Shown: positions 1 through 8,076 of the stretch, piece after piece
Numbering within the stretch: position 1 is the first letter of the stretch
Layout of the letters: the number at the start of each line of letters is the position of its first letter
Source: Burkholderia pseudomultivorans
GTDB taxonomy: Bacteria > Pseudomonadota > Gammaproteobacteria > Burkholderiales > Burkholderiaceae
NCBI RefSeq assembly: GCF_902499075.1
Contig: NZ_CABVPP010000025.1
Coordinates: forward strand, 1 to 64,000
Length of the DNA stretch: 64,000 nt
Direction: 5' to 3'
Program-made: the position numbers and the translations under genes
Notes under the pieces: model-generated
Told to the model about the DNA's origin: nothing
The model's input: the letters and a program-made list of their open reading frames with translations, nothing else
The model's database searches: none

Positions 1-633
1 GAGCCGCACGCGCTCGCGCAGCTGCGCGACCTCGCGCGCGCGGGTTCGGCCGCCGCGCAGGCGGCGCTCGGCATCGCGCTCGCCGACGCGCGCGAACCGG
101 GGCTGCGCGACGAAGGGCGCGGCTGGCTGGAAACGGCTGCACAGGCGGAAGGTGCGGCCAACGCACCGGCCGCGCGGCGCGCGCAGCTTGCGCTCGGCAA
201 GGCGCTGCTGCTCGGCAGCGGCGACGTCCCGAAGGACTATGCACGCGCGCACGCGCTGCTCGGTGCAGCGGCCGATCACGGCGATCCGGCCGCCGCGTAC
301 TACCTCGGGCTGATCTACCGCAGCGGCTACGGCACGGCCGCCGATCCCGTGCAGGCCGCGCACTGGTTCGAGATCGCGTCGCGCGCGGACATCCCGGCCG
401 CGGATTTCATGCTCGCGAACGCGTACCGCGACGGCAGCGGCGTGCCGCGCGACGAAGCGCGCGCGCTCGCGCTGTACCAGCGCGCGGCCGAGCACGAGTT
501 GCCGGAAGCCGTGCAGACGCTCGCGATGGCGTATCGCAACGGCGAACTGGGGCTGCGGCCCGACGCGGACGAGTTCCACGCGCAGTGGATCGAGACCGCG
601 CATGCGTTGAAGCATCCGGTGGTGGCGCCGTGA
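1..633 (+). CDS. Sel1/TPR-repeat protein (5'-truncated by window edge)
   Basis: The frame is open from the first base of the window, so the start lies upstream. The visible 210 residues are Ala-rich helical repeats of the Sel1 (TPR-like) type: successive segments of the form 'ARALLGAAADHGDPAAAYYLGLIY' spaced about 36 residues apart, the last near residue 180. Sel1 repeats are protein-protein interaction scaffolds; no catalytic motif is visible. The gene ends about 165 bp before birA and is separated from it by a long inverted repeat, so it is probably a separate transcript. Specific role unknown. Confidence 0.75.
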   Translation, partial: EPHALAQLRDLARAGSAAAQAALGIALADAREPGLRDEGRGWLETAAQAEGAANAPAARRAQLALGKALLLGSGDVPKDYARAHALLGAAADHGDPAAAYYLGLIYRSGYGTAADPVQAAHWFEIASRADIPAADFMLANAYRDGSGVPRDEARALALYQRAAEHELPEAVQTLAMAYRNGELGLRPDADEFHAQWIETAHALKHPVVAP

Positions 634-693
634 CGGTTCGGCGGGTTTAGCGCAACGCACGACGGCGGGCAGAACCGCAACGGCCCGACATGC

Positions 694-745
694 CCGGCGT
701 CCCTCGATCGATCCCTATGTTTCGGGACCGATCGAGGGACGCCGG
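694..745. repeat. long perfect inverted repeat (17-bp arms)
   Basis: CCGGCGTCCCTCGATCG at 694-710 is matched exactly by its reverse complement at 729-745. Inside, after one mismatch, 712-715 pairs with 724-727, leaving an 8-nt loop. It sits between the Sel1 gene and birA. There is no T-tract on either side, so it is not a canonical intrinsic terminator, though it could end transcription of the Sel1 gene or be a remnant of a REP-like element. Confidence 0.85.
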
Positions 746-785
746 TCGACGTGCGCCCGGCGCGCGCACCGCCGCCCCCTGTCGC

Positions 786-791
786 TACAAT
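786..791 (+). promoter_or_regulatory. candidate -10 box (TACAAT) for birA
   Basis: TACAAT lies only 7 bases before the chosen birA start, which would give a very short or leaderless transcript. No good -35 box is visible. The same GGCTACAAT-type context occurs upstream of metH (12134), which supports a real housekeeping promoter element. Confidence 0.4.
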
Positions 792-798
792 AAGCGCC

Positions 799-1719
799 AT
801 GAACACCCCCACCTCCCCCGACACGCCCGAATCCGGCGCCGCGCACATCGCGCGCAACCGGCTCGACGCGCACCTGGACGCCGCGCCGCGCGCGTGGCCG
901 CTCGACATCGTCGCCGCCACCGGCTCGACCAACGCCGACCTCGCCGCCCGCCTGAAGGCGCTGCCGCGCGCCGCGAACGCGCTGCCCGCGCCGCTCGTGC
1001 GCGTCGCGTTCGAGCAGACGGCCGGACGCGGCCGGCAAGGCCGGCCGTGGTTCGCGCAGCCCGGCAACGCGCTGCTGTGCTCGGTCGGCTGCATCGTGCC
1101 GCGCCCGGTCGACGCGCTCGGCGGCCTGAGCATCGCGATCGGCGTCGCGCTCGCCGAAGGACTCGCCGCCCTGCCGCTCGACACCCGCACGCGCGTCGCC
1201 GTCAAATGGCCGAACGACCTGCTGCTGACGGCCGACGACGACGGCACGCCGCGCATCGTCGGCAAGCTCGCGGGGATCCTGCTGGAAACCGTCTGGACCA
1301 CCGCCGACGCCACCGCCGTCGTGATCGGCTTCGGCATCAACGTGCGCGGCGCGGAAGCCGTCGCGACGGAAGTCGATGCGCTGCGCGCCCGCGACGCCAG
1401 GCTGGCGAGCGGCCTGCCGCCGGCCGCGCTGTCGGCCGGATGGGCATCCGCGAACCTGACCGATACGCTCGCCGCGTCGCTGAACGCGCTCACGCCCGCG
1501 CTCGCGCAGTTCGCCAGCGACGGGCTCGCGCCGTTCCTGCCGCGCTGGCATGCACTGCATGCGTATGCGGGACGCGAAGTCGTGCTGCTCGAACAGGGCG
1601 TCGAGCGCGCGCGCGGCATCGCGACCGGCATCGACGCGGCCGGCCAGCTGCTGCTCGACACGCCGAACGGCCCGCAGGCGATCGCGGCCGGCGACGTCTC
1701 GCTGCGCGAAGCGCAATGA
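799..1719 (+). CDS. birA: biotin--[acetyl-CoA-carboxylase] ligase, catalytic-only type
   Basis: 306 residues. It activates biotin to biotinyl-AMP and transfers it to the carrier lysine of biotin-dependent carboxylases. Family signatures are present: GSTN near 42-45, the biotinyl-AMP loop GRGRQGRPW at 77-85, KWPND at 136-140 and the active-site lysine in GKLAGI near 157. The catalytic domain begins almost at once, so the N-terminal winged helix of E. coli-type BirA, which represses bio genes, is absent. An in-frame ATG 48 bases upstream exists, but the ATG at 799 sits right after a TACAAT box and starts the normal length. The stop overlaps the coaX start (ATGA). Likely clients in this window are the carrier protein at 38679 and the pxp-linked carboxylase. 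Confidence 0.93.
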   Translation: MNTPTSPDTPESGAAHIARNRLDAHLDAAPRAWPLDIVAATGSTNADLAARLKALPRAANALPAPLVRVAFEQTAGRGRQGRPWFAQPGNALLCSVGCIVPRPVDALGGLSIAIGVALAEGLAALPLDTRTRVAVKWPNDLLLTADDDGTPRIVGKLAGILLETVWTTADATAVVIGFGINVRGAEAVATEVDALRARDARLASGLPPAALSAGWASANLTDTLAASLNALTPALAQFASDGLAPFLPRWHALHAYAGREVVLLEQGVERARGIATGIDAAGQLLLDTPNGPQAIAAGDVSLREAQ

Positions 1720-2504
1720 GCGAACCGCATCTGCTGATCGACGCCGGCAACAGCCGGATCAAGTGGGCGCTCGCCGATGCGCAGCGCACGCTCGTCGAGA
1801 CGGGCGCATTCGGCCATGCGCGCGACGGCGGCACCGATCCGGACTGGGCGAAGCTGCCGCGCCCGCGCGGCGCATGGATCTCGAACGTCGCGGGCGCCGA
1901 CGTCGCCGCGCGGCTCGATGCGCTGCTCGACGCGCACTGGCCGGGCCTGCCGCGCACGGCGATCCGTTCGCAGCCGGCCCAATGCGGCGTGACGAACGGC
2001 TATACGACGCCCGAGCAGCTCGGCAGCGACCGCTGGGCCGGCCTGATCGGCGCACGCGCGGCGTTCCCGGACGAGCATCTGCTGATCGCGACGTTCGGCA
2101 CCGCGACGACGCTCGAAGCGTTGCGCGCGGACGGCCGCTTCACCGGCGGGCTGATCGCGCCGGGCTGGGCGCTGATGATGCGCGCGCTCGGCACCCACAC
2201 CGCGCAGCTGCCGACGCTGACGACCGACATCGCGAGCGGGCTGCTCGCGGACGCGCAGGCCGAGCCGTTCCAGGTCGACACGCCGCGCTCGCTGTCGGCC
2301 GGCTGTCTGTATGCGCAGGCGGGGCTGATCGAGCGCGCGTGGCGCGATCTCGCCGCCGCGTGGCAGGCGCCGGTGCGGCTCGTGCTCGCGGGCGGCGCGG
2401 CCGACGACGTCGCGCGCGCGCTGACGCTGCCGCATACGCGGCACGATGCGCTGATCCTGTCCGGGCTCGCGCTGATTGCCGCGTCAACGGCGGCGCCGGC
2501 CTGA
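1716..2504 (+). CDS. coaX: type III pantothenate kinase
   Basis: 262 residues; ATP-dependent phosphorylation of pantothenate, the first step of CoA synthesis. The N-terminal ASKHA phosphate loop DAGNSRIKW is at residues 9-17, the GSDRW motif with the catalytic Asp near 105, and the FGTATT adenosine-binding stretch follows near 129. Length is normal for the family. The ATG overlaps the birA stop by four bases, indicating translational coupling. The birA-coaX pairing is common in beta-proteobacteria. Confidence 0.93.
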   Translation: MSEPHLLIDAGNSRIKWALADAQRTLVETGAFGHARDGGTDPDWAKLPRPRGAWISNVAGADVAARLDALLDAHWPGLPRTAIRSQPAQCGVTNGYTTPEQLGSDRWAGLIGARAAFPDEHLLIATFGTATTLEALRADGRFTGGLIAPGWALMMRALGTHTAQLPTLTTDIASGLLADAQAEPFQVDTPRSLSAGCLYAQAGLIERAWRDLAAAWQAPVRLVLAGGAADDVARALTLPHTRHDALILSGLALIAASTAAPA

Positions 2505-2613
2505 CGCAAAGGCGTATCGAGCCTGCCCGCGCGAGCGACGATCAACGGCATAACGCCGCCGCGACGCCGGCACTGCCCGTGCAATCGCCGCACCGGCCGT
2601 CGCCGCAAACGGC

Positions 2614-2637
2614 AAAAAGCCGGCCACGTGGCCGGCT
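2614..2637 (-). terminator. hairpin with T-tract on the minus strand
   Basis: A 20-bp perfect palindrome, AGCCGGCCACGTGGCCGGCT (2618-2637), is preceded by AAAAA, which reads as a hairpin followed by U residues on the minus strand. It lies downstream of rfaE2 but beyond the antisense small gene at 2667. It may catch minus-strand readthrough and could also act weakly on coaX transcripts. Confidence 0.55.
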
Positions 2638-2666
2638 CGACTGAATGACGACAGGGAGTCTCGACG

Positions 2667-2909
2667 ATGCTGCGCTGGCTAATCGCTGTTCTCTTTCTCG
2701 CCAACCTGCTCGCGGCCGCACTCGCGAACGGGCTGTTCGGCCCGCTGCCGGCGGCGGGCCCGCGCGAGCCGGGCATGCTGTCCCGCCAGGTACAGCCCGA
2801 CGCACTGCATGCGATGCCGCTCGCGCAGGCGGTCGATCAGCCGGTCGTCGGCGGGCCGATCGCGCCGCCCGGCGTCGACGCCGAGCCGCTCGCGGCGCCC
2901 GCGCACTGA
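2667..2909 (+). CDS. small membrane-anchored or exported protein, unknown function
   Basis: 80 residues. A hydrophobic N-terminal segment (about residues 2-22) looks like an uncleaved signal anchor, followed by a Pro/Ala/Gly-rich tail with no recognised domain. An AGGGAG ribosome site sits 8-9 bases before the ATG. The gene follows coaX in the same direction and converges on rfaE2. I recall small or SPOR-type proteins following coaX in Burkholderia, but no SPOR domain is present here. Function unknown. Confidence 0.6.
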   Translation: MLRWLIAVLFLANLLAAALANGLFGPLPAAGPREPGMLSRQVQPDALHAMPLAQAVDQPVVGGPIAPPGVDAEPLAAPAH

Positions 2910-2948
2910 CGGCGCACGGCCGCGACGCTTGCGGCTGCTCGCGACCGC

Positions 2949-3434
2949 TTACGGCTGCTGCGCGCGCACCTTCTTCAGCAGCGCCGTGGTCGAGCGGTCG
3001 TGCTCGAACGGAATCGCGAGCGCGCGACCGCCCCAGCCGCGCACGATGGCCGATTCCGGCAGCGCGTCCATGTCGTAGTCGCCGCCCTTCACGAGGATGT
3101 CCGGATGCACGGCCTCGATCAGCGACACCGGCGTCTTTTCCTCGAACTTCACGACCCAGTCGACGCTTTCCAGCGCCGCGAGCAGCGCCATCCGGTCGTC
3201 CTCGCGGTTGATCGGCCGGTCGTCGCCCTTGCCGAGCATGCGCACCGACGCGTCGCTGTTCACGCCGACGATCAGGCAGGCGCCGAGCGCCTTCGCGTCG
3301 GCGAGATAGGTCACGTGGCCGCGATGCAGGATGTCGAACACGCCGTTCGTGAACACGACGGGCGACGGCAGCGATGCGCGCAGCGCGACGAGGGCATCGC
3401 GGGTGATCAGCTTGCGTTCGAAGGAGACGGGCAT
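2949..3434 (-). CDS. rfaE2: D-glycero-beta-D-manno-heptose 1-phosphate adenylyltransferase
   Basis: 161 residues, corresponding to domain II of the bifunctional HldE; here the adenylyltransferase is a separate gene. It makes ADP-heptose for the lipopolysaccharide inner core. The nucleotidyltransferase signature GVFDILHRGH is at residues 31-40, and the family's VKGGDY and STT motifs follow near 116 and 148. The kinase half (hldA/rfaE1) is not in the window. Confidence 0.92.
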   Translation of the reverse strand: MPVSFERKLITRDALVALRASLPSPVVFTNGVFDILHRGHVTYLADAKALGACLIVGVNSDASVRMLGKGDDRPINREDDRMALLAALESVDWVVKFEEKTPVSLIEAVHPDILVKGGDYDMDALPESAIVRGWGGRALAIPFEHDRSTTALLKKVRAQQP

Positions 3435-3503
3435 GATGGAGGTCGGGCGGAATGGAAGATGGATGCGGCTGCGCGCCCGCAGGCGCCGGGCGGCCGCGCC
3501 AGA

Positions 3504-3534
3504 TAAAAAGCCCGCCGGACGGGCCGGGCGGGCT
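3504..3534 (-). terminator. intrinsic terminator of the ferritin-like gene
   Basis: On the minus strand AGCCCGCC/GGCGGGCT arms (3509-3516, 3527-3534) are followed by TTTTTAT. It lies about 80 bases after the stop of the 3615-4493 gene. Confidence 0.8.
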
Positions 3535-3614
3535 TCACGTGGCTCACGCGATGCAGCGTGCGGCGCGCCGGCGGTGCATCGCGCCGGAGCCGCCGCTGCA
3601 TACGGCGGCCGGCC

Positions 3615-4493
3615 TCAGGCCGGCTGCGCGGCCGACGACGGGCCGCCTTCGGACTGCAGGCGCCCCGTGACTTCCTTGCGATAGCGGTTCAGTTCCTGCG
3701 CGGTCGCGAACGTGCGCTCGAACAGGATAGACAGGTTGTGCAGGATGCGCTCGACGACCTTCTTTTCCCATTCGCCGTCGAAGCGGATCTGCTCGTCGAG
3801 CCAGCGCTCGAGCCATTCCGGATCGGGCAGGCGCGACTGCACGGTATCGCGCGGGAACAGCGCCTGGTTCACGTGCAGGTTGGTCGGGTGCAGCGGCTTC
3901 TCGGTGCGGCGCGCCGACGCCATCAGCACGCCGATCTTCGCGAACGCCGCACGCGCGACGTCGCCGCAGTTGTTCAGCGCCTTCTTCATGTAGCGCAGGT
4001 ACGCGCCGCCGTGGCGCGCCTCGTCGCGCGAGATCGTCTCGTAGATGTGCTTGATGACCGGCTCCGTGTGCCAGTCGGCCGCGCAGCGGTACCAGTGGTT
4101 CAGGCGGATCTCGCCGCAGAAGTGCAGCATCAGCGTCTCGAGCGGCGGCGCCGGATCGAACTCGAAGCGCACCGCGTGCAGCTCCTCCTCGCTCGGCACC
4201 ATTTCCGGCTTGAAGCGGCGCAGGTATTCCATCAGCACCAGCGAATGCTTCTGCTCCTCGAAGAACCACACGCTCATGAACGCGGAAAAATCGCTGTCGT
4301 GCTGGTTGTCGCGCAGGAACATCTCCGTGGCGGGCAATGCCGACCATTCGGTGATCGCGTTCATCTTGATCGTCCTCGCCTGCTCGTCGGTGAGCAGCGA
4401 AGCGTCGAACTTGTCCCACGGAATGTCCTTCTCCATGTCCCAGCGGACGGCTTCGAGCGACTTGTAAAGTTCCGGATAAAGCATGGTGTTCAT
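3615..4493 (-). CDS. ferritin-like di-iron protein, acyl-ACP desaturase-like fold
   Basis: 292 residues. Six carboxylate/His ligands are spaced as in the desaturase/ferritin-like superfamily: Glu57, EEQKH at 79-83 (E80, H83), Glu128 in CGEIRLNHW, and DEARH at 157-161 (E158, H161). This supports a non-haem di-iron oxidase or desaturase. No signal peptide is visible, so it is cytoplasmic. It is monocistronic: about 110 bases separate it from rfaE2 and a terminator follows. Substrate cannot be assigned; databases usually label relatives 'ferritin', which the desaturase-like spacing makes doubtful. Confidence 0.8.
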   Translation of the reverse strand: MNTMLYPELYKSLEAVRWDMEKDIPWDKFDASLLTDEQARTIKMNAITEWSALPATEMFLRDNQHDSDFSAFMSVWFFEEQKHSLVLMEYLRRFKPEMVPSEEELHAVRFEFDPAPPLETLMLHFCGEIRLNHWYRCAADWHTEPVIKHIYETISRDEARHGGAYLRYMKKALNNCGDVARAAFAKIGVLMASARRTEKPLHPTNLHVNQALFPRDTVQSRLPDPEWLERWLDEQIRFDGEWEKKVVERILHNLSILFERTFATAQELNRYRKEVTGRLQSEGGPSSAAQPA

Positions 4494-4943
4494 GATGGTC
4501 CCGCCCCTGTTCTGCGCAATGCGACTTCTCTCAACGTGACTGTTGCCGCCAGGCGCGCACGCGCGCCTTTTGCAGCCAAGACTCTAATTTTACGCGTGAA
4601 ACCAGCCCCCGGACGCGCGTTCCGCGTCCGGCAGCCGAGCGGCCGCGTCGCCGCCGTGGCGCACGCCGCAACCGCGCTCCGCTCGAACGGAACCGGCCGC
4701 GCGTGCCTGAGTGGGGGCCGGCGCCTGCCGGCTCGCTGGCGAACCCGTCCCCGGCTCCGGCGGGCCCCGGAGGGGTTCCCGTATGGACGCCGGCTCGGCG
4801 GGCTGCTCGATATGGTGTATTCGGCGGCGGCCATGATAGCACGCGTCCATGACGGATCCGAGAAGCCGACCCGGTCCCGTCCCGCCAATCGTGGTGCGGC
4901 GATCCGTCGCGGCCGCGCGTCGCGAAAATGCAACCCGATCGCA
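4494..4943. other. 450-bp intergenic region, no gene seen
   Basis: It separates two minus-strand genes and holds no convincing ORF. On the minus strand TAAAAT (around 4589-4594) could be a -10 box for the downstream ferritin-like gene, and a short GC-rich inverted repeat GGCGCGC-AC-GCGCGCC occurs near 4552-4567 in the presumed leader. The rest is unremarkable GC-rich sequence. Confidence 0.5.
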
Positions 4944-6287
4944 TCAGACCCGCATTTCGCCGGCCGGACGGTCGTCGTCGGCGGGCATACCGGCATCGGG
5001 CATACCGGCATCGGGCATACCGGCTTCGGGCGTACCGGCTGCAAGTGCCGCCGCGGCACGCCCGCCCGCGGCACCCGAATCCGCCACGGCCATACCCGAC
5101 GCAGCGGCACCGGCACCCGACCCGCCGCCGTCCGCCCTTGCGATCCAGTCCGCGAGCGTGTCGCGCTGCGCGCGCCCGTCGCGGTAGCCGAGCTCGATCA
5201 GCTCGCGCGTGAACGGTTCCTCGAACAGCAGATAGCTCGCGAACGACGAGCCGGCCGGCTGGCTGCCGCCGATCGCGCCGAGCAGCCCGCGCATCGTCGC
5301 CGGCATCTGCTTCAGGTGCTTCGCGGCAATCAGCTCGATGCGCTCGGACGGCGCGATCGCGAGCACGTCGACGTGCCGCCAGCCGCTGTCCACCTCGACC
5401 TGGTGCGGCAGGTGCTCGATCATCCGGTTGATGTGCTCGATGCGCTCGATGTCCGAGCCGATCGAATCGAGGAATACGCTCGCGAGCACCTGCTGGCCGA
5501 TCTGCGCGAGCGTCGGATAGCCGCGCACGAGGCCCGCGCCGTTCGCGGCGGGGATCTCGGGCCGCGGATCGGCCGCGCCGATGACGACGATCCGGTCCGC
5601 GCCGAAGTGGATCGCCGGCGACAGCGGCGCGATCTGCCGGATCGAGCCGTCGCCGAAGTATTCGATCTGCCCGTCGAGCACGAGCGGCACGGCCGGAAAC
5701 ACGAACGGAATCGCCGACGACGCGAGCAGGTGCGACGCCGACAGATCGACGAGCCGCGCGGTGCGCTGCGCGCGCCGCCACGCCTGGATCGGTTCGGCCG
5801 CCTGGTAGAACGTCAGGTGACGGCCGCTCGAATAGCTGAGCGCCGTCACCGCGAGCGCGTGCAGCAGGCGCGCCTCGAGCATCTGCTCGATCCGGTGGAA
5901 GCTCAGCTCGCGCTGCAGCAGATGCGCGAGCGGCGTGTTGTCGAGCAGCCCGCGCGGCGAGCGGCGGGCGGCCCAGCCGAAGGTCATCGTCGCGAGCCAG
6001 CGCGCGCCGGCCGCGGCGATTCCGAGCCAGTCGGTGCGATAGACGTAGTCGGGACGCAGGTGCTCCCAGAATTCGAGCAGGCGCCGCACGCCGTGCGAGA
6101 AATCGTCCGCGTGGCTCGCGATCGACGTCGCATTGATCGCGCCGGCCGACGAGCCGCACACGACCGCGAACGGCAGCGTGTGCCGCTGCGGATCGGCCTC
6201 GCGCGTGATCTCGGCCAGCGCCTTGAGCACGCCGACCTGATAGGCGGCACGCGCGCCGCCTCCCATCAGTACGAGCGCGAGCCGCAT
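4944..6287 (-). CDS. patatin-like phospholipase
   Basis: 447 residues. A Ser-Asp dyad lipid acyl hydrolase: the oxyanion-hole motif GGGARAAYQVG is at residues 9-19, the nucleophile elbow GSSAG at 45-49 (Ser47), and the Asp of FGDGS near 213. The core ends near residue 375; the rest is an Ala/Gly-rich tail holding a tandem pentapeptide (AGMPD-like, four units) encoded by a 15-bp DNA repeat. No clear signal peptide. It starts 24 bases after the phaM stop, so it is probably co-transcribed with it, which suggests action on membrane or PHB-granule lipid. Confidence 0.88.
   Translation of the reverse strand: MRLALVLMGGGARAAYQVGVLKALAEITREADPQRHTLPFAVVCGSSAGAINATSIASHADDFSHGVRRLLEFWEHLRPDYVYRTDWLGIAAAGARWLATMTFGWAARRSPRGLLDNTPLAHLLQRELSFHRIEQMLEARLLHALAVTALSYSSGRHLTFYQAAEPIQAWRRAQRTARLVDLSASHLLASSAIPFVFPAVPLVLDGQIEYFGDGSIRQIAPLSPAIHFGADRIVVIGAADPRPEIPAANGAGLVRGYPTLAQIGQQVLASVFLDSIGSDIERIEHINRMIEHLPHQVEVDSGWRHVDVLAIAPSERIELIAAKHLKQMPATMRGLLGAIGGSQPAGSSFASYLLFEEPFTRELIELGYRDGRAQRDTLADWIARADGGGSGAGAAASGMAVADSGAAGGRAAAALAAGTPEAGMPDAGMPDAGMPADDDRPAGEMRV
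4983..5042. repeat. 15-bp tandem repeat (4 units) inside the patatin gene
   Basis: Units start at 4983, 4998, 5013 and 5028. The first two are identical (GGGCATACCGGCATC), the third has one change and the fourth is more diverged. The unit length is a multiple of three, so copy-number changes would add or remove five residues near the C-terminus without a frameshift. Confidence 0.9.
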
Positions 6288-6311
6288 GATCGACCTGCTA
6301 CCGGCGGCGCG

Positions 6312-7061
6312 TCACGTCGAGCGCTTCGGCGGACGGGTTTCGGGCGACGAAGCCGCCGCCGCACGCGCCGCGGCCGAGCCGGCCGGCTTCGCACGCTTCG
6401 CGGCGGGCTTGCGCGGCGCGGCGGCTGCAGCAGCGGGCGCGGCCGCCGGTTCCGGCGCGGCGTTGCCCGCCGACTGCGCACCCGGTGCACCCGGCGCACC
6501 CGGCTGTATGCCCGGCTGCGCCATCGCCAGGCTGGCGAGCTGGTTGAACTGCGTCTGCAGCAGATTCCACCAGCCGGACGGGTCGAACGCCGCGTTCTGC
6601 GCGGCATCGCCATCCGCCGGCGCATTCGCGGCACCGGCGGCACCCGCAGCGGCGCCGGCATCCGGCGCGGCAGCCTTCGCGGCCGCGACGGCCGCGTCCT
6701 CGGCGGCCGACATCGAAGTTTGCGCGAACGCGCCGAACGCGCGCAGCGTCGCGAGCGTTGCGCGCTGCACTTCGAGCGCCTGGATTGCGGACTGCAGCAT
6801 CCCGAGATTGAGTTTCAGCCACTGCTCGACCGCGCGCAGATCGGTGATGCGCTTGTCGAGTTCCTCGACGCTCGTGAGCGGCGCCATCATGTCGGACATG
6901 CTCGACAGCGACGGCGGCAGCCCCGACGCGGCGCCGGGAAACGGCGTCATCCCGCCGAACGGCGACATCCGGATCATGTCCCACATCCGGTCGAGCATAT
7001 CGGCGGGCTTGAAGCCGGCAAAGCCGGCGAAAGGATTGGAGCCGGGGGTATCGGTGGTCAT
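6312..7061 (-). CDS. phaM: PhaM-type polyhydroxyalkanoate granule-associated protein
   Basis: 249 residues. The N-terminal part holds the FAGFKPADMLDRMWDMIR segment and a helical region (about 60-120) typical of PhaM proteins, which bind PHB granules, activate PHB synthase and tether granules to the nucleoid. Next come an Ala-rich linker and a second FDPSGWWNLLQTQFNQLA helix. The C-terminus is Ala/Pro/Lys-rich with KPAAKRAKP-like, histone H1-like repeats, consistent with DNA binding. The start is the ATG whose product begins MTTDTPG. It lies just upstream of the patatin gene and 74 bases downstream of the crotonase gene. Confidence 0.75.
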   Translation of the reverse strand: MTTDTPGSNPFAGFAGFKPADMLDRMWDMIRMSPFGGMTPFPGAASGLPPSLSSMSDMMAPLTSVEELDKRITDLRAVEQWLKLNLGMLQSAIQALEVQRATLATLRAFGAFAQTSMSAAEDAAVAAAKAAAPDAGAAAGAAGAANAPADGDAAQNAAFDPSGWWNLLQTQFNQLASLAMAQPGIQPGAPGAPGAQSAGNAAPEPAAAPAAAAAAPRKPAAKRAKPAGSAAARAAAASSPETRPPKRST

Positions 7062-7135
7062 ACGCGGATCCTGTTGACTGGGAAAGCACCGCGGCCGGCG
7101 TCTCGCGCGACCGCGTGGTTCGATCATAGCGCGCG

Positions 7136-7963
7136 TCAGAACGGCGCGTCGCCGGGGAACGCGGGCGGCCGGCGCTCGCGCAGCGAATGGATGCCCTCCT
7201 GAACGTCGGGCCCGGAAAAGCCCATGAATTCGAGCGCGAGCGACGCGTCGAAGGTCGGCCCGGCCGAGCGCAGCCAGTTGTTGAGCGCGTACTTGGTCCA
7301 GCGGATCGCCGACTGCGAGCCGTTCGCGAGCCGCTCGGCCAGCTCGTACGCCTTCGGCAGCAGGTCGGCCGGCTCGACCGCAAGCGACACGAGGCCGATG
7401 CGCTCGGCCTCCTCGCCGCTCACCGGCTCGCACAGCAGCAGGTAGTACTTCGCCTTCGCCATCCCGCACAGCAGCGGCCACACGATCGCCGCGTGGTCGC
7501 CGGCCGCGACGCCGAGCCGCGTATGGCCGTCGATGATGCGCGCGTCCTTCGCGGCGATCGAGATGTCGGCGAGCAGCCCGGCGACGAGCCCCGCGCCGAC
7601 CGCCGGCCCGTGCATCGCGGACACGATCGGCTTGCTGCAGTTGATCACGTTGTAGACGAGGTCGCGCGCCTCGCGCCAGACGCGCGCGCGCACGTCGAAG
7701 TCGTTCGCCATCGCCTCGACGAGCGCGAGGTCGCCGCCCGCCGAAAAGCCCTTGCCCTCGCCGCGGATCACCGCGACGCGCGTGTCGGGATCGCGATCGA
7801 CGTCGCGCCAGATGTCGGCCAGTTCGCGATGCATGCGATCGTTCGCGGTCGCGAGACTGCTGCGGTTCACGCCCTCGCCGCTCATCACGATATCGAGCAC
7901 GCCGTGTTCGCGGCGTGTCACCTTCAGTGCTTGATAACCGCTGTAGGCGGCGAGATCGGCCAT
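7136..7963 (-). CDS. enoyl-CoA hydratase/isomerase (crotonase) family protein
   Basis: 275 residues. The crotonase fold is clear: [10 protein letters not shown] (first oxyanion-hole stretch, near 70-79) and [12 protein letters not shown] (second, near 115). The two glutamates used by classical hydratases appear to be replaced: the GCELA-like position reads GLVAG, and the EIxLG-like position reads HTRLG followed by AAGDH. The protein may therefore be an isomerase, thioesterase or other crotonase rather than a hydratase. AAGGAG precedes the ATG closely. It is upstream of phaM in the same direction. Confidence 0.85.
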   Translation of the reverse strand: MADLAAYSGYQALKVTRREHGVLDIVMSGEGVNRSSLATANDRMHRELADIWRDVDRDPDTRVAVIRGEGKGFSAGGDLALVEAMANDFDVRARVWREARDLVYNVINCSKPIVSAMHGPAVGAGLVAGLLADISIAAKDARIIDGHTRLGVAAGDHAAIVWPLLCGMAKAKYYLLLCEPVSGEEAERIGLVSLAVEPADLLPKAYELAERLANGSQSAIRWTKYALNNWLRSAGPTFDASLALEFMGFSGPDVQEGIHSLRERRPPAFPGDAPF

Positions 7964-8076
7964 GCGCTGCTCCTTGCTGGGCTGTTGGATCGAGTGTAGC
8001 CAAGCCCGCGCGGGCAAACATCGGGCGAAACCCGGCGCGCGGGCCGAGGCCGTGTCTCGCCGTGGCGGCGAACGCG

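Noticed and set aside
327-2444. A 705-codon minus-strand frame opposite birA/coaX
   Set aside because: Arg-rich shadow; birA and coaX have clear motifs and ATGA coupling on the plus strand.
3558-7202. A 1214-codon plus-strand frame across the ferritin-like, patatin and phaM genes
   Set aside because: Shadow frame; no domain, and the minus-strand genes have clear motifs.
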